A stretch of 64,000 nucleotides of DNA, taken from NCBI RefSeq assembly GCF_900177275.1, contig NZ_FXAG01000001.1, forward strand, positions 1-64,000, written 5' to 3'. Source of the DNA: Pseudogulbenkiania subflava DSM 22618 (GTDB lineage Bacteria > Pseudomonadota > Gammaproteobacteria > Burkholderiales > Chromobacteriaceae). Of this stretch, positions 17,623 through 27,108 are shown in pieces. Each line of letters opens with the position of its first letter. The first letter of the stretch is position 1. Under the pieces are notes generated by a model that made no database searches, was not told the DNA's origin, and saw only the letters and a program-made list of their open reading frames with translations. A program made the translations under genes and the position numbers.

Positions 17623-18483
17623 CTAGACGCCGCCGCGCGCCATCTCGTTGAGGCGCGCGATGCGCTCCTCGGTATGCGGGTGGGTGCGGAACAGCGAGTC
17701 CATGCCGCCGCCGGAGAGCGGATTGATGATCATCATCTGCGCGGTCTCCGGGTGCGCCTCGGCGGCGGGCATCGGCAGTCCCTGGGCGTAGTACTCGATC
17801 TTGCGCAGCGCCGCGGCCAGCGCCAGCGGTTCGCCGGAGATCTCGGCACCTCCACGGTCGGCTTCGAATTCGCGCGCGCGCGAGATCGCCATCTGGATCA
17901 GGCTGGCGGCCAGGGGCGCCAGCAGCGCCACCAGGATGCCGGCGATCGGGTTGACCGGGCGCCCCTCTTCGTCGCGCCCGCCGAAGAACATGGCGAAGTT
18001 GGCCAGCGCCGAGATGGCGCCGGCCATGGTGGCCGAGATGGTCGAGATCAGGGTGTCGCGGTGCTGCACGTGTGCCAGCTCGTGCGCCATCACGCCGCGC
18101 AGCTCGCGGTACTCCAGCATGCGCATGATGCCGGTGGTAGCCGCTACCGCCGCGTGCTCGGGGTCGCGCCCAGTGGCGAAGGCGTTGGGCTGGTCCTCGT
18201 GGATGACGTAGACGCGCGGCATCGGCAGCCCGGCGCGGCCGGCCAGCTCGGCCACCATGCCGTACAGCTCGGGGGCGCTGCGGGCGTCGACTTCCTGCGC
18301 GTTGTACATGCGCAACACCATCTTGTCCGAGTTCCAGTAGGCGAAGACGTTCATCGCGCCACCGAACAGCAGCGCCAGCAGCATACCGCTCTTGCCGCCG
18401 ATCATGGCCCCGATGACGCCGAACAGGGCCACGATGGCGGCCATCAGCAACGTCGTCTTGAACCAGTTGAATGTCATGGCCAC
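17623..18483 (-). CDS. htpX: HtpX membrane zinc protease
   Basis: 286 residues. Two N-terminal membrane segments (about 8-28 and 32-50), the zinc motif HELAH at 134-138, and two further hydrophobic stretches at about 145-200. HtpX degrades misfolded inner-membrane proteins alongside FtsH. 51 bp downstream of fmt, with its own terminator. Confidence 0.96.
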   Translation of the reverse strand: MAMTFNWFKTTLLMAAIVALFGVIGAMIGGKSGMLLALLFGGAMNVFAYWNSDKMVLRMYNAQEVDARSAPELYGMVAELAGRAGLPMPRVYVIHEDQPNAFATGRDPEHAAVAATTGIMRMLEYRELRGVMAHELAHVQHRDTLISTISATMAGAISALANFAMFFGGRDEEGRPVNPIAGILVALLAPLAASLIQMAISRAREFEADRGGAEISGEPLALAAALRKIEYYAQGLPMPAAEAHPETAQMMIINPLSGGGMDSLFRTHPHTEERIARLNEMARGGV

Positions 18484-18534
18484 AGCCTCCTTGAGTTATC
18501 CATCACCCTAGATATGGTCCAGCGGACCGGAATA

Positions 18535-19455
18535 TCAAGCCCCGAGCCGGGTTCCCGTCAGATCCGGCCGGCCGGCGACGAAGTCGCGCGCCGCCAGGCG
18601 CTTGCCGCCGGCGGCCTGCAGCTGGGTGAGCCGCACTACGCCACGGCCCGCTGCCACGCACACACCGTCGGCGCCGGCCGACAGTACCGTGCCCGGTTCG
18701 CCATGACCTTCCTCGGCCTCGGCCAGCCACAGCTTGAGCGGTTCGCCGGCGAGGCGGGTGAAGGCGCCGGGCACCGGGTTGTAGGCACGGATGGCGCGGG
18801 CGATGTCCGTCGCCGGCTGGCTCCAGTCGACCTCGGCCTCGGCCTTGCTGAGCTTCTGGGCGTAGGTCACGCCCTGTTCCGGCTGCGCCACCGGGGTGAT
18901 GGCGTCGAGCCGCGCCAGGGTGTCGACGATGGCGCGGGCGCCGGCTCCGGCCAACCTGTCGTGCAGCGTGGCGGCGGTTTCGTCCGCGGCGATCGGCAGC
19001 GGGTGCACCGACAGCATGGCGCCGGTATCGAGGCCGACGTCCATCTGCATGATGGTGATGCCGGTTTCGGCGTCGCCCGCCAGCAGCGCACGCTGGATCG
19101 GCGCCGCGCCGCGCCAGCGCGGCAGCAGCGAGGCGTGGATGTTGAGGCAGCCTTTTGCTGGCAGCTCGAGCACCGCCTGCGGCAGCAGCAGGCCGTAGGC
19201 GGCCACTACCATGACCTCGGCGCCGACCTCGGCGATCAGCGCCTGCGCTTCCGGGGTCTTCAGCGTCAGCGGCTGCTCGACGCGCAGGCCATGTTCCAAC
19301 GCCAGCGCCTTGACCGGGCTCGGCTTGAGTTTCATGCCACGCCCGGCGGGGCGGTCGGGCTGGGTCAGCACCAGCGGGATGTCGTGCCCGGCATCGAGCA
19401 GGGCCTGCAAGGCGGCGGCGGCGAATTCCGGGGTGCCGGCAAAAATCAGTTTCAT
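18535..19455 (-). CDS. fmt: Methionyl-tRNA formyltransferase
   Basis: 306 residues from ATG 19455 ([20 protein letters not shown]). The formyl-folate-binding motif [20 protein letters not shown] and the downstream [18 protein letters not shown] are clear; the C-terminal domain has the usual tRNA-binding region. Formylates initiator Met-tRNA. Normally directly follows def; here a repeat element separates the two. Confidence 0.96.
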   Translation of the reverse strand: MKLIFAGTPEFAAAALQALLDAGHDIPLVLTQPDRPAGRGMKLKPSPVKALALEHGLRVEQPLTLKTPEAQALIAEVGAEVMVVAAYGLLLPQAVLELPAKGCLNIHASLLPRWRGAAPIQRALLAGDAETGITIMQMDVGLDTGAMLSVHPLPIAADETAATLHDRLAGAGARAIVDTLARLDAITPVAQPEQGVTYAQKLSKAEAEVDWSQPATDIARAIRAYNPVPGAFTRLAGEPLKLWLAEAEEGHGEPGTVLSAGADGVCVAAGRGVVRLTQLQAAGGKRLAARDFVAGRPDLTGTRLGA

Positions 19456-19525
19456 GGCATTCCTGCAAAAACGAGGGGACACGGCGTGCGTGTCCCCGGG
19501 GTTAGGCCAACGCGGATCGGGCCTG

Positions 19526-19756
19526 GAATCTGTTCACGATCTGTCGCGAGCGGCCCTCAGCGGGGTGAAGAGCAGCACAGAAACCGGAATGGACATGAAG
19601 TCCATGAGGATTTCGCATCGCTGAGTGAATCCCTGCGTGCAAATCTCTCGCTGAGCCTATCGAAGATTGGCACGCAGGGATTTGCTCAGCGAGAGATTCG
19701 CACGCAGTGCCCATGAGCCCCGGTCAGGGACCGCGCAGCAAGATCGGGACAGATTC
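19526..19756. repeat. Palindromic MITE-like element between def and fmt, with a nested second palindrome
   Basis: The ends are inverted (GAATCTGTTCACGATC / GATCGGGACAGATTC) and the body matches the element at 52381-52523 (CCCTCAGCGGGGTGAAGAGC, CATGAGCCCCG). The right end touches the TAA stop of def. About 95 bp in the middle (19618-19713) are not in the other copy and form their own inverted repeat (TCGCTGAGTGAATCCCTGCG / CGCAGGGATTTGCTCAGCGA), so a second element seems to be nested inside. A piece of that inner element recurs near 44640-44670. No protein is encoded. Confidence 0.8.
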
Positions 19757-20260
19757 TTACAGCGTGTGCTTCTCGCGCTTCTTCATCTTGGCCTTGATGC
19801 GGCTCTGCTTGAGCTGGGACAGGTAGTCGACGAACACCTTGCCGTCGAGATGGTCGATTTCGTGCTGGATGCAGATCGCCAAGAGGCCATCGGTCTCGAT
19901 CTCGAACGGCTCACCGTTGCGGTCGAGCGCGCGCACCCGCACCCACTCCGAGCGGTGCACCTTGTCGTAGATACCGGGCACCGACAGGCAGCCTTCTTCG
20001 TACACGGTGTCGCCACGACGCTCGAGGATTTCCGGGTTGACGAAAGCGGTCAGGGCCGACTTCTCTTCGCTGACGTCGATCACCACCACGCGCTCATGCA
20101 CGTTGACCTGGGTGGCCGCCAAGCCGATGCCACTGCATTCGTACATGGTCTCGGCCATGTCGTCGATCAGTTGGCGGATGCGCTCGTCCACCGCGCCGAC
20201 CGGACGCGCGACTTTGTGCAGACGCTCGTCCGGGTAATGCAGAATAGTTAGCAGCGCCAT
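19757..20260 (-). CDS. def: Peptide deformylase
   Basis: 167 residues. The three family motifs are intact: GIGLAATQ (44-51), EGCLS (89-93) and QHEIDHLDG (HEIDH at 133-137), giving the metal ligands Cys and two His. Removes the N-formyl group from nascent proteins. Divergent from the LysM gene; its TAA stop is fused to the repeat element. Confidence 0.97.
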   Translation of the reverse strand: MALLTILHYPDERLHKVARPVGAVDERIRQLIDDMAETMYECSGIGLAATQVNVHERVVVIDVSEEKSALTAFVNPEILERRGDTVYEEGCLSVPGIYDKVHRSEWVRVRALDRNGEPFEIETDGLLAICIQHEIDHLDGKVFVDYLSQLKQSRIKAKMKKREKHTL

Positions 20261-20388
20261 CTAATTCCGTTACTCCAGATTGTAGTTTTGCCATCAGCAT
20301 GTCGATAATAGACCTGTCTGACGCAGATTTCGTTACTTCGAGGGCGCCGGGAATGGCGCGCCCGTCCATGAATATTGGGGCATTTTCC

Positions 20389-21423
20389 ATGCGCAAAAGC
20401 ATTATATCGCTAGTCTTGGCTCTGGGCCTTGCGGCACCGGCCTTTTCCGACACGCTGACGCTGCGCCCTGACGCCCCGACGCGCTACGTGGTGGTCAAAG
20501 GCGACACGCTGTGGGGCATCTCCGGCCGCTACCTGAAAAAACCGTGGAACTGGCCCCGCCTGTGGCAGATGAACCGCGACGAGGTGAAGAACCCACACCT
20601 GATCTATCCCGGCGACGTGCTGGTGCTGACCTGGGTCAACGGCCAGCCGCGCCTCGGCCTGGAGCGCAACCGCCGCGAGGTGAAGCTGTCGCCTCAGGTG
20701 CGCATCGAGGACCAGGACCGCGCCCTGGCGAGCATCCCGGCCAAGGCCATCGAACCCTTCCTGTCGCGCCCGCTGATCGTCGATATCGACAGCTTCTCGC
20801 GCGCACCGCGCCTGGTCGCCGGCAGCGACGAACACGTGGCGATGAGCAGCGGCGACCGCGCCTACGCCATGGGGCTGGACCAGGGCGGCAGCTGGCAGTC
20901 GTACCGCCCCAACAAGCCGCTGCGCGATCCGGACAGCGGCGAGACGCTGGGCTACGAGGTGACCTACGGCGGCGATCTGGCGGTCGAGAAGATGGGCGAC
21001 GAGGTGCAGTCGTTGCGGGTGCGCAAGGTGGCCGAGGAAATCCTGGTCGGCGACCGCCTGGTCAAGGCGCCGCGCGACTATTTCGTCAGCTACGTGCCGC
21101 ATCCGCCCGAAAAGATGGTGCAGGGCAAGATCATCTCCACCCCCAACGGCGTCGCCGGCGCGGCCCAGTATTACAACGTGGCGATCAACCTGGGGCAACG
21201 TGACGGCCTGGAAACCGGCCACGTCCTCGACATCCTCAAGAACGGCAGCCTGGTCAAGGTCACGACGCCGGACAACCGCGAGACCAAGGTGCTGCTGCCG
21301 ACCGAGAAAGCCGGCTCGCTGTTCGTCTACCGCGTGTTCAACCGCGTCGCCTACGGCCTGGTGATGGAAAGCGCGGTGCCGATCGGCGTGGGCGACGTGG
21401 TGCGCACGCCGGACGAGGAATGA
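20389..21423 (+). CDS. LysM peptidoglycan-binding exported protein
   Basis: 344 residues from ATG 20389. Signal peptide (1-20, MRKSIISLVLALGLAAPAFS) and one LysM domain (about 32-80: YVVVKGDTLWGISGRYLKKP). The remainder is a conserved domain of unknown fold common next to dprA in betaproteobacteria. Probably a periplasmic cell-wall protein. Overlaps dprA by 4 bp. Confidence 0.9.
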   Translation: MRKSIISLVLALGLAAPAFSDTLTLRPDAPTRYVVVKGDTLWGISGRYLKKPWNWPRLWQMNRDEVKNPHLIYPGDVLVLTWVNGQPRLGLERNRREVKLSPQVRIEDQDRALASIPAKAIEPFLSRPLIVDIDSFSRAPRLVAGSDEHVAMSSGDRAYAMGLDQGGSWQSYRPNKPLRDPDSGETLGYEVTYGGDLAVEKMGDEVQSLRVRKVAEEILVGDRLVKAPRDYFVSYVPHPPEKMVQGKIISTPNGVAGAAQYYNVAINLGQRDGLETGHVLDILKNGSLVKVTTPDNRETKVLLPTEKAGSLFVYRVFNRVAYGLVMESAVPIGVGDVVRTPDEE

Positions 21424-22520
21424 GCCGCGAGCGCGCCGACTGGGCGCTGCTGGCACTGACACCGGGCATCGGCCCGGTCGGGGTGCTGCGCCTGATCGAT
21501 ACCTTCGGCAGCGCCGCCGCCGCGGCTTCGGCCAACCTTTCGCAGTTGCAGCGTTGCCTCGGCGACGAGGCGGCGCGCGCCCTGGCGGGACGCGTGGCGA
21601 CAGCCGACGTGGAGGCGGCGCTGACCTGGGCCGACGCGCCCGGCTGTTTCCTGCTGACGCTGGCCGATCACGACTACCCCACCGCGCTGGCCGAGGCCGG
21701 CCACGCCCCGCCGCTGCTGTTCGGCCGGGGCCGGCGCGAATTGCTGGCGCGCCCGATGCTAGCCATGGTCGGCAGCCGTCACGCCACGCCGCAGGGCCGG
21801 CAGACCGCCGAGGAGTTCGCGCACGGTCTGGCCGAGGCCGGCTACACCATCGTCAGCGGGCTCGCCAGCGGCATCGACGGCGCCGCCCACCGTGGCGCGC
21901 TGGGCACGGCCGCATCGACCATCGCGGTGATCGGCACCGGCATCGACCGGGTCTACCCGGCCAGCCACCGCCAGCTCGCCCACCAGTTGGCCGAAGACGG
22001 CCTGATCCTGTCGGAATTCCCGCTCGGCACCGCGCCGCTGGCACACAACTTTCCGCGCCGGAACCGCATCATCGCCGGGCTCAGCCGCGGCTGCCTGGTG
22101 GTCGAGGCCAACGTCAACTCCGGCTCGCTGATCACCGCGCGCCTCGCCGCCGAGGTCGGGCGCGAGGTGCTGGCGATTCCCGGCTCGATCCACAACCCGC
22201 AGGCGCGCGGCTGCCACCGCCTGATCAAGGACGGCGCCAAACTGGTGGAAACGGTGGACGACGTGCTGGACGAAATCGGCCGCCCTGCCGCCGACGCGCC
22301 CGTGGCGGCCAGCGCTAGCCCCCCTGCGGCGGAAAGTACGGCAACGGCCATGGCGGAGACGCCGTTGCTGGTCCAGCTGGGCCACGATCCGGTCGACGTC
22401 GACAGCCTGGCGGCGCGGCTTGAGTTGACGGCGGGGGAGGTTTACGCGATGCTTCTCGAGCTGGAACTGGAAGGCCGGGTGGCAAGCCTGCCGGGCGGTC
22501 GTTTCCAGCGCCTGTCCTGA
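21420..22520 (+). CDS. dprA: DNA-processing protein DprA
   Basis: 366 residues. Rossmann-like DprA core with LAMVGSRHATPQGRQ, VSGLASGIDGAAHRGAL, and FPLGTAPLAHNFPRRNRIIA; the C-terminal winged-helix region (about 315-366) follows an Ala/Pro linker. Loads RecA on incoming single-stranded DNA in natural transformation. Coupled to the LysM gene by ATGA. Confidence 0.96.
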   Translation: MSRERADWALLALTPGIGPVGVLRLIDTFGSAAAAASANLSQLQRCLGDEAARALAGRVATADVEAALTWADAPGCFLLTLADHDYPTALAEAGHAPPLLFGRGRRELLARPMLAMVGSRHATPQGRQTAEEFAHGLAEAGYTIVSGLASGIDGAAHRGALGTAASTIAVIGTGIDRVYPASHRQLAHQLAEDGLILSEFPLGTAPLAHNFPRRNRIIAGLSRGCLVVEANVNSGSLITARLAAEVGREVLAIPGSIHNPQARGCHRLIKDGAKLVETVDDVLDEIGRPAADAPVAASASPPAAESTATAMAETPLLVQLGHDPVDVDSLAARLELTAGEVYAMLLELELEGRVASLPGGRFQRLS

Positions 22521-22562
22521 AGCGGGACGCGCCCTGCCAGCATCCATAAAAGTCTCTGCACC

Positions 22563-23021
22563 ATGTTTGACGTTCTTGCCTATCTGTTTGAAGAATACCA
22601 GGACCCCGAAGCCTGCAACGACCGCGAAGGCGTGATGCGCACGCTCGCCGCCGCCGGCTTCGAGGACGCCGACATCAACGACGCCCTCGACTGGCTCGAC
22701 ATCCTCTGCAACATCAACGAGGGTGCCTTCGCCGCGATGGACGAGTCCTACGGCCTGCGCGTCTACAGCGACAGCGAACAGAAACGCCTGCCGACCGAAG
22801 TGCGCGGCCTGCTGCAGTTCCTCGAGCACCACGGCGCCCTCTCCCCGGCACAGCGCGAAATGGTGATCGACCGCCTGCTGGCGATGCCCGACGACGAGGT
22901 CAACGTCGCCTCGGCCAAACTGGTCACGCTGTTGGTGCTGTGGGTACAGAAGGCCGAGCTGCCGATCCTGCTCGGCGAAGAACTGCTCGACGTGGTAAAC
23001 GGCGAACCCACCATGCAGTAA
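22563..23021 (+). CDS. smg: Smg family protein (DUF494)
   Basis: 152 residues, begins MFDVLAYLFEEYQDPEACND, typical of Smg. Cytosolic and acidic, function unknown; conserved between dprA and topA in many beta- and gammaproteobacteria. Its TAA stop is immediately followed by a repeat element. Confidence 0.93.
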   Translation: MFDVLAYLFEEYQDPEACNDREGVMRTLAAAGFEDADINDALDWLDILCNINEGAFAAMDESYGLRVYSDSEQKRLPTEVRGLLQFLEHHGALSPAQREMVIDRLLAMPDDEVNVASAKLVTLLVLWVQKAELPILLGEELLDVVNGEPTMQ

Positions 23022-23154
23022 GAGCCGCTGACAAAACCTAGTACAGCGGTATTGGCTAGGTGTGCGGCTGCAGAAAACGAGGCATAGCCGAAGCTGCATG
23101 CGGGTAGTACGGCCCATCTGCACCACGACACCAAGAGGGGTTTGCAAGCGGATT
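23022..23154. repeat. Palindromic MITE-like element at the smg stop codon
   Basis: Begins GAGCCGCTGACAAAACC directly after TAA and ends AGGGGTTTGCAAGCGGATTC, an imperfect inverted repeat. It matches the reverse complement of the element at 51274-51453 (GGCTAGGTGTGCGGCTGCAG, AAAACGAGG) with an internal deletion. The rest of the gap to topA (23155-23308) contains a T-rich hairpin (AGAGCGC...GCGCTCTTG, 23225-23246) that can act as a terminator. Confidence 0.78.
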
Positions 23155-23308
23155 CAAGCTTGTCAGGGCGTCGCGACAGGCTTACCATCCCGCCCTTTCC
23201 GACGCCTTAACGACACGTCCGACAAGAGCGCCCCCTTGCGCTCTTGTTTTATTTGATAGATACACAAGATGTCAGCCCGGGACTGCCGGGTTCACGATTG
23301 AACAAAAC

Positions 23309-25600
23309 ATGCCCTCGAGCCTATTGATCGTTGAGTCGCCGTCCAAGGCCAAAACGCTGAAAAAATACCTGGGTCAGGACTTCGAAGTCCTCGCCTCCTA
23401 CGGCCACGTCCGCGACCTGGTGCCGAAAAGCGGCGCGGTCGACCCGGACAAGAACTTCGCCATGAAGTACCAGCTGATCCCGCGCAACGCCAAGCACGTC
23501 GACGCCATCACCCAGGCGGTGGCGGCGGCTGAGCACGTCTATCTGGCGACTGACCCGGACCGCGAAGGTGAAGCCATCTCCTGGCACCTGGTACAGATCC
23601 TCAACAACAAGAAGCTGCTGAAGGGCAAGACCGCCCAGCGCGTGGTGTTCCACGAGATCACCAAGAACGCGGTGCTCGACGCCATCGCCAACCCGCGCGA
23701 CATCTCGCAAGAGCTGGTCGACGCGCAGCAGGCGCGCCGCGCGCTCGACTACCTGGTCGGCTTCAACCTGTCGCCGATGCTGTGGAAGAAGATCCGCCGC
23801 GGCCTGTCCGCCGGCCGCGTGCAGAGCCCGGCGCTGCGCCTGATCTGCGAACGCGAGAACGAGATTCGCGCCTTCACCGAACAGGAATACTGGTCGATCC
23901 ACCTCGACAGCCACAAGGGCCGGCAGAAGTTCGGCGCCAAGCTGTTCGAGCTCGGCGGCAACAAGCTGGACCAGTTCGACATCCCGAGCGAAGCCATCCA
24001 GGCCGACACGCTAGCGCGGCTCGCCGGCCATCCGGCCACCGTCAGCAACGTCGACAAGAAGAAGAAAACCCGCAACCCGGCCGCGCCGTTCACCACCTCG
24101 ACGCTGCAGCAGGAGGCGGTGCGCAAGCTCGGCATGACCACCGACCGCACCATGCGTACCGCGCAGCAGCTGTACGAGGGCGTCGACATCGGCCAGGGCA
24201 CGGTCGGTCTGATCACCTACATGCGTACCGACGCCGTGGTGCTGTCCAACGATGCGTTGACCGAGATCCGCAGCTACATCGAGCAGCAGTTCGAGCCGGC
24301 CTTCCTCCCGAAGACGCCGGTGACCTTCAAGAACAAGTCAAAGAACGCCCAGGAAGCCCACGAGGCGATCCGCCCGACCTCGATCGAGCGCACCCCGGCG
24401 GCGATGAAACCGTTCTTGACCACCGACCAGTTCAAGCTCTACGAGATGATCTGGAAGCGCACCCTGGCCTGCCAGATGGCGCCGGCCAAGTTCGACACCA
24501 CCAGCGTCGACATCACCGTCGGCGAGGGCGTGTTCCGCGCTACCGGCCAGGTGCAGACCTTCGCCGGCTTCCTTGCGGTGTACGAGGAGGACGTCGACGA
24601 CGCCGAGGACGAAGACAACGCCAAGCTGCCGGCGCTAGAGGTGGGCGACGTGCTGCCGGTGGACAAGCTCTACGGCGAACAGCACTTCACCCAGCCGCCG
24701 CCGCGCTTCTCCGAAGCCAGCCTGGTCAAGGCGCTGGAAGAATTCGGCATCGGCCGCCCGTCCACCTACGCCAGCATCATCTCGACGCTGAAGGACCGCG
24801 AGTACGTGGTGCTCGACAAGAAGCGCTTCCTGCCCACCGACACCGGCGAGATCGTCAACAAGTTCCTCACCGAGCACTTCGGCCAGTACGTCGACTACAA
24901 CTTCACCGCCAAGCTGGAAGACCAGCTCGACGAGATCGCCAACGGCCGGCGCGAGTGGGTGCCGGTGATGGAGACCTTCTGGAAGGGACTGGCCAAGCAG
25001 CTGAGCGAGAAGGAAGGCCTGTCGCGCGCCGAGGTCACCACCGAGAGCCTGGACGAGGCCTGCCCGAAGTGCAGCAAGCCGCTGCAGATCAAGTTCGGCA
25101 AGCGCGGCCGCTTCATCGCCTGCACCGGCTACCCCGAGTGCGACTACACCCGCGACATCGGCGAGACCGCCGAGAGCGCGGCAGCGGCGGCGGAAGAGCC
25201 GACGGTGATCGAGGGGCGCACCTGCCCGGAATGCGGCGGCGCGCTGCACATCAAGAAGGGCCGCTACGGCAAGTTCATCGGCTGTGCCAACTACCCCAAG
25301 TGCAAGCACATCGAACCGCTGGAGAAGCCGCGCGACACCGGCGTGACCTGCCCGGAATGCAAGACCGGCAGCCTGATCGAGCGCAAGAGCCGCTACGGTA
25401 AGCTGTTTTACAGCTGCAATACCTATCCCAAGTGCAAGTACGCCACCTGGAACCCGCCGGTGGCCGAGCCTTGCCCGAAGTGCCACTGGCCGATCCTGAC
25501 TATCAAGACCACCAAGCGGCGCGGCACCGAGAAGGTCTGCCCGCAGAAGGAGTGCGGTTACAGCGAGGTGATCGCGCCGCCGGAAGCCAAGGAAGCCTGA
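23309..25600 (+). CDS. topA: DNA topoisomerase I
   Basis: 763 residues. N-terminal TOPRIM domain (LLIVESPSKAKTLKKYLG, DPDREGEAI), the type IA core with the nucleophilic tyrosine in GLITYMRTDAV (about residue 308), and at the C-terminus at least three four-cysteine zinc modules (CPKCSKPL, CPECGGALH, CPECKTGSL) plus a fourth CPKCHWP. Relaxes negative supercoils. Starts with an ordinary ATG following the smg gap. Confidence 0.97.
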   Translation: MPSSLLIVESPSKAKTLKKYLGQDFEVLASYGHVRDLVPKSGAVDPDKNFAMKYQLIPRNAKHVDAITQAVAAAEHVYLATDPDREGEAISWHLVQILNNKKLLKGKTAQRVVFHEITKNAVLDAIANPRDISQELVDAQQARRALDYLVGFNLSPMLWKKIRRGLSAGRVQSPALRLICERENEIRAFTEQEYWSIHLDSHKGRQKFGAKLFELGGNKLDQFDIPSEAIQADTLARLAGHPATVSNVDKKKKTRNPAAPFTTSTLQQEAVRKLGMTTDRTMRTAQQLYEGVDIGQGTVGLITYMRTDAVVLSNDALTEIRSYIEQQFEPAFLPKTPVTFKNKSKNAQEAHEAIRPTSIERTPAAMKPFLTTDQFKLYEMIWKRTLACQMAPAKFDTTSVDITVGEGVFRATGQVQTFAGFLAVYEEDVDDAEDEDNAKLPALEVGDVLPVDKLYGEQHFTQPPPRFSEASLVKALEEFGIGRPSTYASIISTLKDREYVVLDKKRFLPTDTGEIVNKFLTEHFGQYVDYNFTAKLEDQLDEIANGRREWVPVMETFWKGLAKQLSEKEGLSRAEVTTESLDEACPKCSKPLQIKFGKRGRFIACTGYPECDYTRDIGETAESAAAAAEEPTVIEGRTCPECGGALHIKKGRYGKFIGCANYPKCKHIEPLEKPRDTGVTCPECKTGSLIERKSRYGKLFYSCNTYPKCKYATWNPPVAEPCPKCHWPILTIKTTKRRGTEKVCPQKECGYSEVIAPPEAKEA

Positions 25601-25623
25601 GCCACCTCTGCCCTCACCCCCGA

Positions 25624-25646
25624 CGCCACCGCCAGGTGGCGTTTTT
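25624..25646 (+). terminator. Terminator after topA
   Basis: Stem CGCCACC / GGTGGCG followed by TTTTTC, 24 bp after the topA stop. Confidence 0.8.
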
Positions 25647-25822
25647 CATGCCCGATCGGCCTGCCAGAACGCCCGTTCGTCATAACCCGGCACCGGCTTT
25701 TATTCAGCATTTCCCGACACAATGCTTATACTTTGAGTCAAGGGCGAAGTCAGCCCGATTTCACTGCCAGATTCGTTCTGGCGAGTACGGTACCTGCGAC
25801 GGACCGGAATGCCCTCCGGGGC

Positions 25823-25852
25823 AAAACGCCGCCTGCCCTCAGGCGGCGTTTC
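25823..25852. terminator. Second hairpin in the topA-downstream gap
   Basis: Stem AAAACGCCGCCTG / CAGGCGGCGTTT with a 4-base loop and short A and T runs on both sides. It may terminate in either direction. The remaining gap (25853-26028) shows no gene or clear motif. Confidence 0.6.
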
Positions 25853-26028
25853 CATTGGGCCAGAACGCCGCGTTCATTCCAACCGACAGACGCAGCGCCT
25901 CGGGCAGCAGCCAGCAAGCTGCGCTGGAATCCGCTTGCCGACGGCGCAGGCGACGCCTTCCGTTGCGTCTGGGGGTGGGCGTCGTGCCGCAGTGGCCTGC
26001 AAGGCGGGCTGGATGTAAAGGGCGGATC

Positions 26029-26409
26029 ATGAAAGCCGACAGCAGCTTCTACTTCACCGGCAGCGCCGTGCTGACCTTGCTGGCTTTCGCCTCCACGACC
26101 TGGCCGCTGCTGGCCGTCGCCTTGCTCGTCACGTTCTGCGGCATGATGGTGGCGGACCGCGAGCAACTGGCGGCGCTGGACAGCCACGCGCTGGCGATGT
26201 TCCTGATGCAGCACGAACGCCCGCTGCTGCCGCTGGACGCCTTTCGCGGCCGCGAGCTGCTGTTCTACTGCGCCGGCCAGCCGGTGTACCGCTACCTGAT
26301 CGCGCGCGACTCGCGCTGGCTCCTGGTCGGCAAGCAAGGCGAGGTCAAGGAAGGGCCGGGCATGATCCGGGTGACGCCGGGCTATCTGTATCGCCGCCTC
26401 GATGACTAA
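26029..26409 (+). CDS. Small membrane protein, unknown
   Basis: 126 residues from ATG 26029. Two adjacent hydrophobic segments (about 10-24 and 26-44) precede a soluble domain with LFYCAGQPVYRYLIARDSRW near residues 80-100. No family recognised. It stands alone between the topA terminator region and a repeat-rich gap. Confidence 0.65.
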   Translation: MKADSSFYFTGSAVLTLLAFASTTWPLLAVALLVTFCGMMVADREQLAALDSHALAMFLMQHERPLLPLDAFRGRELLFYCAGQPVYRYLIARDSRWLLVGKQGEVKEGPGMIRVTPGYLYRRLDD

Positions 26410-26483
26410 GCGCCTCTTTCCCCAGAATGCTGTACCTTGAGGCAAGATGAAGCCCAACGATGAACCGCCATGCGCCAGTTCTT

Positions 26484-26510
26484 GTTGGGCTGCTCTACGT
26501 TCAGCCCAAC
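26484..26510. repeat. GTTGGGCT palindrome
   Basis: GTTGGGCT / AGCCCAAC with an 11-base loop; a further AGCCCAAC lies at 26451-26458. This resembles short REP-like palindromes found between genes in many proteobacteria. The rest of the 26410-26606 gap shows no gene. Confidence 0.5.
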
Positions 26511-26606
26511 CTACGTCTGAGGGAAGTGGACAAAATCACGAAGCGGGGATGGTGGGTACGGAACCATGGCCTTTGCCCGCCGTACAAAACAGCGTTCTAC
26601 CAAGTC

Positions 26607-26733
26607 AAAGCTTGCGAAAGAAATCGTTGCGAGCGCGCTGAGGCCGGCTTGAGAAGCACAGCCGTACAAGTGGTACGGCGAGCATCGCAGGGCCGGGATC
26701 GGGGCGCGCAGCAGATTTATTCGCAAGCTTTCA
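26607..26733. repeat. Palindromic element at the dgkA stop codon
   Basis: The ends read AAAGCTTGCGAA on the left and its complement TTCGCAAGCTTT on the right. The interior has a central dyad CCGTAC / GTACGG. The right end contains the TGA stop of dgkA, so the stop codon forms part of the boundary. Confidence 0.72.
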
Positions 26734-27108
26734 GCCGAACAGCACCAGCCCCCACACTACTGCCAGGTTGACGAGGCCGATCAGCTGCGCTGCGCTGCCC
26801 ATGTCCTTGGCGCGCTTGGCGAGCGGATGGTGCTCCAGCGAGGTGTGGTCGACCGCCGCCTCCACCGCCGAATTGAGCAGCTCGATGACCAGCGTGGCGA
26901 GCGAGCTCGCCACCAGCAGGGCGCGCTCGAGCGCGCTGGCGTGGATGACGAAGGCCAGCGGGATCAGGATCACGGCCAGCAGCAGCAGCATGCGGAACGC
27001 GTCCTCGTGGCGGAAGGCGGCCTTGAGGCCGTCCAGCGAATACCCGAAGGCGTTGATCAGCCGGGTGATCCCGGTCTTGCCCTTGAACGGGCTTTCCTGC
27101 AGCTTCAT
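26731..27108 (-). CDS. dgkA: Diacylglycerol kinase (DgkA family)
   Basis: 125 residues from ATG 27108. Three membrane helices and the signature LVIELLNSAVEAAVDHTSLE (about residues 75-95) with the catalytic Glu. Phosphorylates diacylglycerol in the inner membrane during lipid turnover. Overlaps apbE by 4 bp; end of the glutathione-apbE operon. Confidence 0.93.
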   Translation of the reverse strand: MKLQESPFKGKTGITRLINAFGYSLDGLKAAFRHEDAFRMLLLLAVILIPLAFVIHASALERALLVASSLATLVIELLNSAVEAAVDHTSLEHHPLAKRAKDMGSAAQLIGLVNLAVVWGLVLFG

